5,265 bases of DNA from Chloroflexota bacterium (GTDB lineage Bacteria; Chloroflexota; UBA5177; JANWHV01). Numbering within the stretch: the stretch's first letter is position 1; each line of letters begins with the position of its first letter. Of the stretch, positions 1 to 5,265 are shown piece after piece. The notes beneath the pieces are model-generated. The model was not told the DNA's origin. It worked only from the letters and a program-made list of their open reading frames with translations, and made no database searches. The stretch covers positions 1 to 5,265 of the forward strand of contig JANWHV010000199.1 of assembly GCA_025450255.1 (NCBI GenBank). The letters are read 5' to 3'. A program made the position numbers and the translations under genes.

Positions 1-128
1 GCCGGCCGGGCGGAAACGGATTCGGCGGCGACCGGCGCGGCGGCTTCGGCGGCCGAGATAGTGGCCGAGGTGGGGAACGCGGCGGGTTTGACCGTGGCGG
101 GCCGCCTCGCGATCGGCCCCGCTTCTAG
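1..128 (+). CDS. C-terminal RGG-rich tail of an unidentified (probably RNA-binding) protein, 5'-partial
   Basis: Reading from base 3, an open frame of 41 codons ends at TAG (126-128) and runs off the left edge. The tail is almost pure low-complexity sequence: 16 Gly and 10 Arg of 41 residues, with four RGG triplets (for example RGGFGGRDSGRGGERGGFDR) and interspersed Phe and Asp, ending PRDRPRF. Such Gly/Arg/Phe/Asp tails are known on bacterial RNA-binding proteins: DEAD-box helicases, RRM proteins and, in some GC-rich lineages, polynucleotide phosphorylase after its S1 domain. They usually add non-specific RNA affinity. No catalytic domain lies inside the window, so the family cannot be decided. 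RNase J two genes downstream makes a PNPase (pnp) identity attractive, but that is inference. The low-complexity, in-frame RGG pattern ending at a stop makes this frame much more convincing than the competing frame running from base 61. Confidence 0.7.
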   Translation, partial: RPGGNGFGGDRRGGFGGRDSGRGGERGGFDRGGPPRDRPRF

Positions 129-161
129 ACCTTGCCGGCTTCGCTTTATTGCAACGCCTGA

Positions 162-200
162 AGCGGCCCGGATGTCGTGCATCGATGATTCCGGGCCGCT
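162..200 (+). terminator. Intergenic stem-loop, possible terminator or processing signal
   Basis: AGCGGCCCGGA (162-172) is the exact reverse complement of TCCGGGCCGCT (190-200), giving an 11-bp GC-rich stem around a 17-base loop. Inside the loop a 3-bp TCG/CGA pairing (175-177 with 183-185) is possible. It lies 33 bases after the stop of the RGG-tail gene and 26 bases before the glycosylase ATG. There is no real T-run after either arm (CGCTTGTTGG follows on the plus strand), so it is not a classical intrinsic terminator. It could be a weak terminator, an attenuator, or a 3'-end stabiliser or RNase stop. The rest of 129-226 shows no convincing promoter. Confidence 0.45.
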
Positions 201-226
201 CGCTTGTTGGGAATCCAAGCCCGTGA

Positions 227-895
227 ATGGGGAATCCGTTGGCAGAGCGAGAAAAGCAGCTTGCCGATCTGAACGTGGAGGTTCGCTCATGCGTGAAGTG
301 TCGCCTCTCGGAGACGAGGACGAATGCCGTGCCAGGCGAAGGCCCGCTTGACGCGGAGCTGCTCTTCATTGGGGAAGGCCCCGGTTTCCATGAAGATAAA
401 CAGGGCAGGCCATTCGTTGGTCCTTCTGGCCGGTTCCTGACGGAGTTGATCGAGAGCATCGGACTGACTCGTGAGCAGGTATATATCACCAATGTCGTGA
501 AGTGCAGGCCACCGGAAAATAGGGATCCCGCTCCCGACGAGATTGCCGCCTGCGCGCCGTACCTCGATCGCCAGTTAGGGCTGCTCAAGCCGAGGATCGT
601 GGTCACTCTGGGTCGTTACTCGATGGCGCGGTTTTTCCCTGGCCAATCGATTAGCCGTATTCACGGCCAGCCCAAGCGCGAGGGCGATACTATCATCTTC
701 CCCATGTTTCATCCGGCTGCCGCGCTGCATCGCCAAGAGCTAGCGGGAACGCTGCGCCAGGACATGTTGAAGATTCCGGCGCTGCTCGAAGAGCTACGCG
801 AACGATCATCGAAGGCGTCCGGGCTTGAACCCAAATCCGAGCCTGAACCCGAATCCGAGCCAGACGATGGGCCGCAACAGCTTTCGCTGTTCTAG
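227..895 (+). CDS. udg: Family 4 (iron-sulfur) uracil-DNA glycosylase
   Basis: Removes uracil, from cytosine deamination or dUMP misincorporation, from DNA as the first step of base-excision repair in the cytoplasm. At 222 aa it is slightly longer than typical because of a C-terminal extension. Four cysteines at 22, 25, 93 and 109 have the CxxC...C...C spacing that binds the 4Fe-4S cluster of family 4. The active-site motif GEGPGFHEDKQGRPFVG (about 49-65) follows, with Gly where Ala is commoner (GEAPG). NVVKCRPPENRDP lies at 89-101 and the second uracil-pocket motif, FHPAA, at 161-165. After about 195 the protein becomes a Glu/Pro/Ser-rich linker ending in QLSLF, a sliding-clamp-binding consensus. 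ATG 227 is the earliest start because an in-frame TGA sits directly before it (224-226). No strong Shine-Dalgarno is visible (GGGA at 209-212 is far), so TTG at 239 is a minor alternative. RNase J follows after 11 bases. The family call is very secure. Confidence 0.95.
   Translation: MGNPLAEREKQLADLNVEVRSCVKCRLSETRTNAVPGEGPLDAELLFIGEGPGFHEDKQGRPFVGPSGRFLTELIESIGLTREQVYITNVVKCRPPENRDPAPDEIAACAPYLDRQLGLLKPRIVVTLGRYSMARFFPGQSISRIHGQPKREGDTIIFPMFHPAAALHRQELAGTLRQDMLKIPALLEELRERSSKASGLEPKSEPEPESEPDDGPQQLSLF
826..861 (+). repeat. 18-bp tandem duplication in the glycosylase linker
   Basis: TGAACCCAAATCCGAGCC (826-843) is followed directly by the same 18 bases with one change (A833 versus G851). Read in the glycosylase frame, the duplicated hexapeptides are EPKSEP and EPESEP (residues 201-206 and 207-212). 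The unit is a multiple of three, so the frame is kept and only the disordered linker is lengthened. 17/18 identity suggests a fairly recent slippage duplication. Confidence 0.85.
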
Positions 896-898
896 GCC

Positions 899-902
899 AG
901 GG
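899..902 (+). promoter_or_regulatory. Probable ribosome binding site of RNase J
   Basis: AGGG lies 4 bases before ATG 907, in the 11-base gap after the glycosylase stop. The spacing is short but usable. No comparable site precedes the alternative in-frame ATG at 958, so this supports the upstream start. Confidence 0.45.
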
Positions 903-906
903 TCAG

Positions 907-2616
907 ATGCAACCGGCTACTCCATCGCCAATTGAAGACTCATTGCCGGCTGCGCCGATGCGCGACCACATGCTGCGCGTCATTCCCCTCGGCGGCCTAG
1001 AGGAGATTGGCAAGAACATGATGGTCTTCGAGTATGGCGAAGACATCGTGGTGGTGGACGCGGGCCTGATGTTTCCTGATGACTCGATGCCGGGTATCGA
1101 CCTGGTTGTCCAGGACGTGTCGTATCTAGAGCACAATCGCGGCAAGGTGCGCGGCTATGTGATCACGCATGGCCATGAAGACCATACGGGCGGATTGCCG
1201 TATGTGCTCCCAAAAGTGCCCGCGCCCGTATTCGCCACGCGCCTGACGCGGGGTTTGATCGAAGTACGGCTGCGCGATCATAAGCTCCTTGACAAAACCG
1301 AGCTTGTCACCATAGCGGCCGGTTCAAGCATGACGCTCGGCGCGTTTACGCTTGAGTTCTTTCACCAATGTCACAGCATTCCCGACGCGGTGGGGGTCGC
1401 GATTCACTCACCCGTCGGCACGGCGGTGCATACGGGAGATTTCAAGTTCGATCAGACGCCGATTGACAGCCGGGCGCCAGACTACAATACGCTGGCGCGA
1501 TTGGGCGCAGCAGGCGTTCTGGCATTGTTCTCGGACAGCACGCGGGCGGATACCCCCGGTTCGACGCCGTCCGAGCGTGTCGTCTCCGACGCGTTTCAGC
1601 GCATTTTCGCGCGCGCTCAGGGCCGCATAATCGTGGCGACGTTCGCCAGCCTGGTATCGCGCATCCAGCAGGTTGTGGACGCGGCGGTCGAGCACGATCG
1701 CAGGGTGGCGGTGGTGGGACGCGGCATGATCAACAACGTCAGCCGAGCGATTGAACTGGGCTATCTCCATGTCCCTACCGGGATTCTGGTCAGGCTCGAC
1801 GAGCTGCCGCGCATTCCGCATCGGAACCTGGCGATCGTCACGACCGGCAGCCAGGGAGAGCCGTCCAGCGCGCTCACGCGCATGGCGCACGGCGATCAAA
1901 AGCACGTCAAGATTGTGCCGGGCGATACAGTGATCATTTCGTCGACGCCGATACCAGGCAACGAGGAGCTTGTGGCGCGCAATATAGATAACCTGTTCAA
2001 GCTGGGCGCGAGCGTCATTTACGATCGCCACGAGCAGGTCCATGTTTCGGGTCACGGCGCCGCCGACGAGCTCAAGCTGATGATCGGGCTGCTGCGACCG
2101 CGTTTCCTGGTGCCGATCCACGGCCACTATCGGCATCTGGTGATGCACGGGCGGCTGGGCGTGCAAATGGGCATGCCGGCGGAGAATATACTGATTGTCG
2201 ATAACGGCTCGGTGCTGGAGACGGACGGCGCCCGACTAGAGCAAGTTGGGCGTGTGAACGCCGGCTCGGTGTTTGTCGACGGCCTCGGCGTTGGCGACAT
2301 CGGCGATGTGGTGCTGCGTGATAGGCGTGTGCTGTCGCGAGACGGTATCGTGGTGGCGATTGTGACGATCGATCGCCACACCGGCAGACCGGTCGCCGGC
2401 CCGGATATCGTGACCCGAGGTTTTGTTCACGTCAGTAATGCTGATGCCCTCATTGAAAAGGCACGCGAGGTTGTGTACGATGCGCTAGATGCCGAGGATC
2501 CGGATTTCGGTGAGTGGCAGTACGCGAAGACAAAAATCAAAGAAATCCTCAACAAGTTCCTCTATGAAAACACCAAGCGCCGCCCCATGATAATCCCCGT
2601 GGTTATGGAGGTTTAA
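907..2616 (+). CDS. rnj: Ribonuclease J (metallo-beta-lactamase/beta-CASP RNase)
   Basis: Cytoplasmic zinc-dependent nuclease with 5'-to-3' exonuclease and endonuclease activity, central to mRNA decay and rRNA/tRNA maturation in bacteria lacking an RNase E-based system. At 569 aa it is a normal family length. The metallo-beta-lactamase fold starts at LRVIPLGGLEEIGKNMMVFE (23-42). Metal ligands are visible in HGHEDH (88-93), H156 of HSIPD, D178 of HTGDFKFD (175-182), and H405 of PIHGHYRH. The beta-CASP insert covers roughly 235-365 and includes VATFASLVSRIQQ and TTGSQGEP (312-319). The C-terminal RNase J domain runs from about 465 to the end (KIKEILNKFLYENTKRRPMI). PIHGHYRH has His407 where the usual form is HGEYR/HGEFR. 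About 22 residues precede the conserved core; ATG 907 is chosen for its AGGG, with ATG 958 as a possible shorter start. It lies 11 bases after udg and 22 before ftsK, so translational coupling within one operon is likely. Confidence 0.97.
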   Translation: MQPATPSPIEDSLPAAPMRDHMLRVIPLGGLEEIGKNMMVFEYGEDIVVVDAGLMFPDDSMPGIDLVVQDVSYLEHNRGKVRGYVITHGHEDHTGGLPYVLPKVPAPVFATRLTRGLIEVRLRDHKLLDKTELVTIAAGSSMTLGAFTLEFFHQCHSIPDAVGVAIHSPVGTAVHTGDFKFDQTPIDSRAPDYNTLARLGAAGVLALFSDSTRADTPGSTPSERVVSDAFQRIFARAQGRIIVATFASLVSRIQQVVDAAVEHDRRVAVVGRGMINNVSRAIELGYLHVPTGILVRLDELPRIPHRNLAIVTTGSQGEPSSALTRMAHGDQKHVKIVPGDTVIISSTPIPGNEELVARNIDNLFKLGASVIYDRHEQVHVSGHGAADELKLMIGLLRPRFLVPIHGHYRHLVMHGRLGVQMGMPAENILIVDNGSVLETDGARLEQVGRVNAGSVFVDGLGVGDIGDVVLRDRRVLSRDGIVVAIVTIDRHTGRPVAGPDIVTRGFVHVSNADALIEKAREVVYDALDAEDPDFGEWQYAKTKIKEILNKFLYENTKRRPMIIPVVMEV

Positions 2617-2622
2617 GGGGCC

Positions 2623-2627
2623 AGGAG
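2623..2627 (+). promoter_or_regulatory. Ribosome binding site of ftsK
   Basis: AGGAG lies 11 bases before ATG 2639, within the 22-base gap after the RNase J stop. The spacing is slightly long. It supports the start that gives the full basic N-terminal segment ahead of the first membrane helix. Confidence 0.6.
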
Positions 2628-2638
2628 ACGAATCTCTA

Positions 2639-4984
2639 ATGGCGAGCCGGAAGCCAAGCCCTCCGAGGAGCCCGGTGCCTCGCGCGCCGAAGGCCCTCAT
2701 TGGCGGCGAAGCCCTCGGAGCGGCGGCGCCTCGACGGAGCCGCGCCTCCCGTTCGACGCCGTCGACGACGGTGTCGCCCGTTGACCTACAGTCAGGCTCG
2801 ACGTCGCGGGCGGATCGATGGCGGGACGTCGCCAGACTGATTATCGTCGCGATCGGCGTTGCCCTGGCCCTTATGGTTTCCAACCGTACCGCGATCGGGC
2901 CGGACGTCCTGTCCGCGTTGGACTGGGGCGCCTATCTGCTGCCGCCCGTGCTTGTCGCGGCTGGCCTGGACGTGCTGCGCCGGACGGCGCGCCAGCGCCC
3001 GCTGCTGCGTTTTGAGGAAGTAAACGGTATTGCATCGCTATTCTTGGCGGGCCTCGTAGCGTTCGGAAGCCAGCATCACGGCGGACCAATCGGCAACGCG
3101 CTGTCGGACCAAATCACCACGTATATGGGCGCGCAAGGCGTCGCGCTTGCGAGCGCCATGCTCTTCGCCTTGGGGCTCGTACTGGCGCTGCACGTCACGG
3201 CACGGCGGTTTTGGCTTGGAGTGACGTTCTCGACCAGACAGATGCTGCGATTCGTCCGCGCGAGTGCCCGCCAGCTTGCCCGATCAGGCCGGGATGTACG
3301 GCGAATTGGCAGGCGAGCGCCGGGAGGCACGGCGATCGCAGCATCAGCGAAGGAGCAGCGCCGGGCAACGCCGAGGGTTCGCGGCCATGCCGCCGAAGTC
3401 GCGGTCGTCGCGGATGAGACACTCGATGTCGAAGTGGACGGGCCCACGCTACTGCATATCGAACAACTCACGTTGCCGTCGGACGATGATTCCGACGACG
3501 ACGACGTGGCGGCGCCGCTTTCCAGGGAATCGGCGTGGACATACCCGCCGGTTGATATGCTGGATGTGGTGCCGGTTGAAGCGGATTCGACACCCACGGA
3601 CAACGCCCTGCGCATGCGCGTGATCGAGGACACGCTGGCGGCGTTTAATGTTCGCGCCAGGGTAATCGCCTCGCACACCGGGCCGGCAATCACGCAGTTC
3701 GATGTGCAGCCGGAGCGTGGCACGCGCGTGCAGCGCGTCACGGCGCTGCAGAATGACCTGGCCCTCGCGCTTGCCGCGCGCAGCATTCGCATTCAAGCGC
3801 CGGTCCCCGGACACCCCGTTATCGGCATCGAGATACCGAACGCCAAGACGTCGGTGGTGACGCTGCGCGAAGTAATGGAATCCGACGTCTGCGCCAGGAT
3901 GAAGTCACCGTTGAAAATCGCGCTCGGCAAGGATGTGTCAGGCATTCCGGTGATGGCCGACCTGGCGCGCATGCCACACTTGCTCATCGCAGGCGCGACG
4001 GGGTCAGGCAAGAGCGTCTGTCTCAACTCGTTGATTAGCTGCCTCCTTTTCCATAACAGCCCGGACCGTCTGCGCCTGCTGATGGTCGACCCCAAGATGG
4101 TGGAGTTGTCGGTCTTCAACGACGTACCTCATTTGCTCGCGCCCGTGGTCACCGATGTGACCAAGGTTACGGGCACGCTCAAGTGGGCCTTGAAGGAGAT
4201 GCACCGTAGGTATAAGCTGTTCGCCAAGATTGGGGCACGAAACCTGGCGCGGTTTAATGAGCTGCAGACCGACCCGAAGGACGTATTGCCGTTCATCGTG
4301 CTGATTATCGACGAGCTGGCCGACCTGATGATGGTGTCGCCCGAGGATGTAGAGGACGGCATCTGCAGGTTGGCGCAATTGGCGCGAGCTACCGGCATGC
4401 ATCTCGTTTTGGCGACGCAGCGCCCGTCGGTTGACGTTATCACCGGCCTGATCAAGGCAAACTTTCCGGCGCGAATCGCCTTCGCGGTCAGCTCACAAGT
4501 CGACTCGCGCACTATTCTCGACCAGGCGGGCGCCGAGAAGCTGCTCGGGCGCGGCGATATGCTGTACCAGCCAAGTGATGAAGGGAAACCGGTGCGCGTG
4601 CAGGGCACCTATCTTTCCGACCGCGAGATTGAGAGCCTCGTCAGATTCTGGAAGACGAACTCACCGCGCGTCGTGGATCATATTCCGGCAATCGAGCTTG
4701 AGCCCCCGCCCAAGGAGGAAGAGCCCGAGGCGGACGACAAGCTGCTGAACGATGCAATTACGGTATTGCGGGAGTATCGCCGCGCTTCCGTTTCGTTGTT
4801 GCAGCGACGGCTCAGCATTGGATACACCAGGGCGGCCCGGTTACTCGACGTACTTGAGGACCGTGGCGTGGTCGGTCCGTCGGAGGATGGGCGATCGCGT
4901 GTGGTGCTCGACGTCGGCGGCGCGGACCTTGACGGCGGAGACGCGTCGGGTGACAGCGAGGATGACGAGTCGCCGCCGCTCTGA
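2639..4984 (+). CDS. ftsK: DNA translocase FtsK/SpoIIIE
   Basis: Membrane-anchored, ATP-driven hexameric motor that pumps double-stranded DNA through the closing septum and helps resolve chromosome dimers. It has 781 aa, close to SpoIIIE size and much shorter than E. coli FtsK. Residues 1-60 are basic, Ser/Pro/Arg-rich and likely disordered. Four hydrophobic segments follow at about 65-80, 98-112, 130-143 and 166-187. A linker of about 130 residues (190-320) has a basic first half and the acidic patch SDDDSDDDD (281-289). The alpha/beta motor contains Walker A GATGSGKS (452-459), Walker B VLIIDE ending D558-E559, and the conserved LATQRPSVDVITGLIKANFP (591-610). The gamma winged-helix domain (about 702-757, with LSIGYTRAARLLDVLEDRGV) normally reads polar guide sequences on DNA. 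An acidic Gly/Asp/Ser tail (759-781) follows it. It is the last gene of the plus-strand run. All key ATPase residues are present, so it should be functional. Confidence 0.97.
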   Translation: MASRKPSPPRSPVPRAPKALIGGEALGAAAPRRSRASRSTPSTTVSPVDLQSGSTSRADRWRDVARLIIVAIGVALALMVSNRTAIGPDVLSALDWGAYLLPPVLVAAGLDVLRRTARQRPLLRFEEVNGIASLFLAGLVAFGSQHHGGPIGNALSDQITTYMGAQGVALASAMLFALGLVLALHVTARRFWLGVTFSTRQMLRFVRASARQLARSGRDVRRIGRRAPGGTAIAASAKEQRRATPRVRGHAAEVAVVADETLDVEVDGPTLLHIEQLTLPSDDDSDDDDVAAPLSRESAWTYPPVDMLDVVPVEADSTPTDNALRMRVIEDTLAAFNVRARVIASHTGPAITQFDVQPERGTRVQRVTALQNDLALALAARSIRIQAPVPGHPVIGIEIPNAKTSVVTLREVMESDVCARMKSPLKIALGKDVSGIPVMADLARMPHLLIAGATGSGKSVCLNSLISCLLFHNSPDRLRLLMVDPKMVELSVFNDVPHLLAPVVTDVTKVTGTLKWALKEMHRRYKLFAKIGARNLARFNELQTDPKDVLPFIVLIIDELADLMMVSPEDVEDGICRLAQLARATGMHLVLATQRPSVDVITGLIKANFPARIAFAVSSQVDSRTILDQAGAEKLLGRGDMLYQPSDEGKPVRVQGTYLSDREIESLVRFWKTNSPRVVDHIPAIELEPPPKEEEPEADDKLLNDAITVLREYRRASVSLLQRRLSIGYTRAARLLDVLEDRGVVGPSEDGRSRVVLDVGGADLDGGDASGDSEDDESPPL

Positions 4985-4988
4985 TCTT

Positions 4989-5039
4989 CGGTTGAATGCC
5001 CCGCGCCACAGGCGCGTATGGTGTCGTCGGCGGCAACCG
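4989..5039. terminator. Nested inverted repeats in the convergent gap, possible bidirectional terminator
   Basis: CGCGCC (5002-5007) pairs with GGCGCG (5011-5016) around a 3-base ACA loop. This hairpin sits inside a second inverted repeat, CGGTTG (4989-4994) with CAACCG (5034-5039). Both lie in the 63-base gap between the ftsK stop and the stop of the minus-strand gene, where a shared terminator is expected. No T-run follows on either strand, so intrinsic termination is not demonstrated, and short GC palindromes occur easily by chance at this base composition. Confidence 0.3.
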
Positions 5040-5047
5040 TGGCTAAC

Positions 5048-5265
5048 TCATGCTCCGAATCCGCGGGGATGGACATGCGTGAGGGTCATTCGGATCGAGA
5101 CACGGTGCTGTTGGGCAATGATCGGCTGCCGTTCCCCGGCTTTCTCCGGACCATCGTAGCGTACTGCCAGGCGCATATCGTCCGCCTGCGCCTGCGCCTG
5201 GTCGTCAATCAGGGTAACCCGGCCATAGAGCGTAACGTAGCGCTCGCCATCCACGACGCAGATAC
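5048..5265 (-). CDS. C-terminal part of a probable PPOX-type (FMN/F420 split-barrel) protein, 5'-partial
   Basis: The minus-strand frame enters from the right edge and ends at TGA (complement of 5048-5050), giving 71 complete codons. The visible protein begins ICVVDGERYVTLYGRVTLID, continues with a helix-like QAQAQADDMRLAVRYDGPE, and ends in a strand-like HRVSIRMTLTHVHPRGFGA. The order (strand with GR.TLIDD, a short helix with LA.RY.G.E, then R.S/V.IR.T...V and a terminal G) matches the C-terminal half of pyridoxamine-5'-phosphate-oxidase-like split-barrel proteins, especially the small F420-dependent class. These bind flavin or deazaflavin and reduce varied substrates; the substrate here cannot be told. 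The GTG at 5254 is probably an internal Val, because the frame stays open and the family-like ICVVDGE context continues upstream of it. It is convergent with ftsK and so not part of that operon. The assignment comes from pattern recall on a partial protein. Confidence 0.65.
   Translation of the reverse strand, partial: ICVVDGERYVTLYGRVTLIDDQAQAQADDMRLAVRYDGPEKAGERQPIIAQQHRVSIRMTLTHVHPRGFGA

Noticed and set aside
129..226. Possible promoter for the udg-rnj-ftsK run
   Set aside because: TTGCCG at 132-137 resembles a -35 box, but no acceptable -10 box lies about 17 bases downstream, so no promoter can be supported.
61..351. Plus-strand 96-residue open frame starting with GTG across the RGG tail, the gap and the start of udg
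   Set aside because: It overlaps two better-supported frames (the RGG tail and the glycosylase) and its translation resembles no protein family.
1408..2166. Long minus-strand open frame (252 codons) inside RNase J
   Set aside because: It lies antisense to conserved catalytic RNase J sequence, and its Arg/His/Gln-rich translation is typical of a GC-rich shadow frame.
3076..3792. Minus-strand open frame (238 codons) inside ftsK
   Set aside because: The Ser/Ala/Arg-rich translation without domain features mirrors the acidic linker and membrane region of FtsK on the other strand.
4576..4589. Polar guide-like GAAGGG motif near FtsK-recognition consensus
   Set aside because: It does not match GGGNAGGG or GAGAAGGG fully, is a single occurrence inside coding sequence, and the guide motif for this organism is unknown.
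4129..4608. Minus-strand open frame opposite the FtsK motor domain
   Set aside because: It is antisense to the Walker B region and highly conserved motor motifs and has no recognisable protein features.
1..5265. Mobile element, CRISPR array, toxin-antitoxin or phage-defence system
   Set aside because: No direct-repeat array, transposase or integrase motif, tRNA, or small paired genes are visible; the window is filled by housekeeping genes.

Overview
The window is a GC-rich bacterial chromosome segment that reads as ordinary core genome. It holds the 3' end of one gene, three complete co-directional genes, and the 3' end of a convergent gene on the minus strand. I see no mobile element, CRISPR array, tRNA or rRNA, and no sign of recent transfer. 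Protein style and gene content (RNase J as the RNA-decay nuclease, a family 4 iron-sulfur uracil-DNA glycosylase, a SpoIIIE-sized FtsK with four membrane segments, and a probable FMN/F420 split-barrel protein) point to Chloroflexota, perhaps near Thermomicrobia/Sphaerobacter. That assignment is inference from memory; an actinobacterial or other GC-rich lineage is not excluded.

Layout: 1-128 (+) is the glycine/arginine-rich C-terminal tail of a protein that starts outside the window. 129-226 is an intergenic gap with an 11-bp perfect stem-loop. 227-895 (+) is the uracil-DNA glycosylase, 907-2616 (+) is ribonuclease J, and 2639-4984 (+) is the FtsK/SpoIIIE DNA translocase. 4985-5047 is a short convergent gap with nested inverted repeats. 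5048-5265 (-) is the C-terminal part of a probable PPOX-type flavin/F420-binding protein.

The three complete genes are separated by only 11 and 22 bases and are probably co-transcribed. They combine DNA base-excision repair, 5'-end-dependent RNA turnover and chromosome segregation, so the grouping looks like a housekeeping operon rather than a single pathway. If the RGG tail at the left edge belongs to polynucleotide phosphorylase, which is plausible but not shown here, the locus would pair the two main exoribonucleases of such bacteria next to FtsK, resembling the pnp-rnj-ftsK neighbourhoods of Actinobacteria.

I do not see a previously undescribed system. The best points for a second look are a perfect sliding-clamp-binding peptide (QLSLF) at the extreme C-terminus of the glycosylase, carried on an acidic linker that contains a near-perfect 18-bp tandem duplication, and an E-to-H change in a conserved motif of RNase J.
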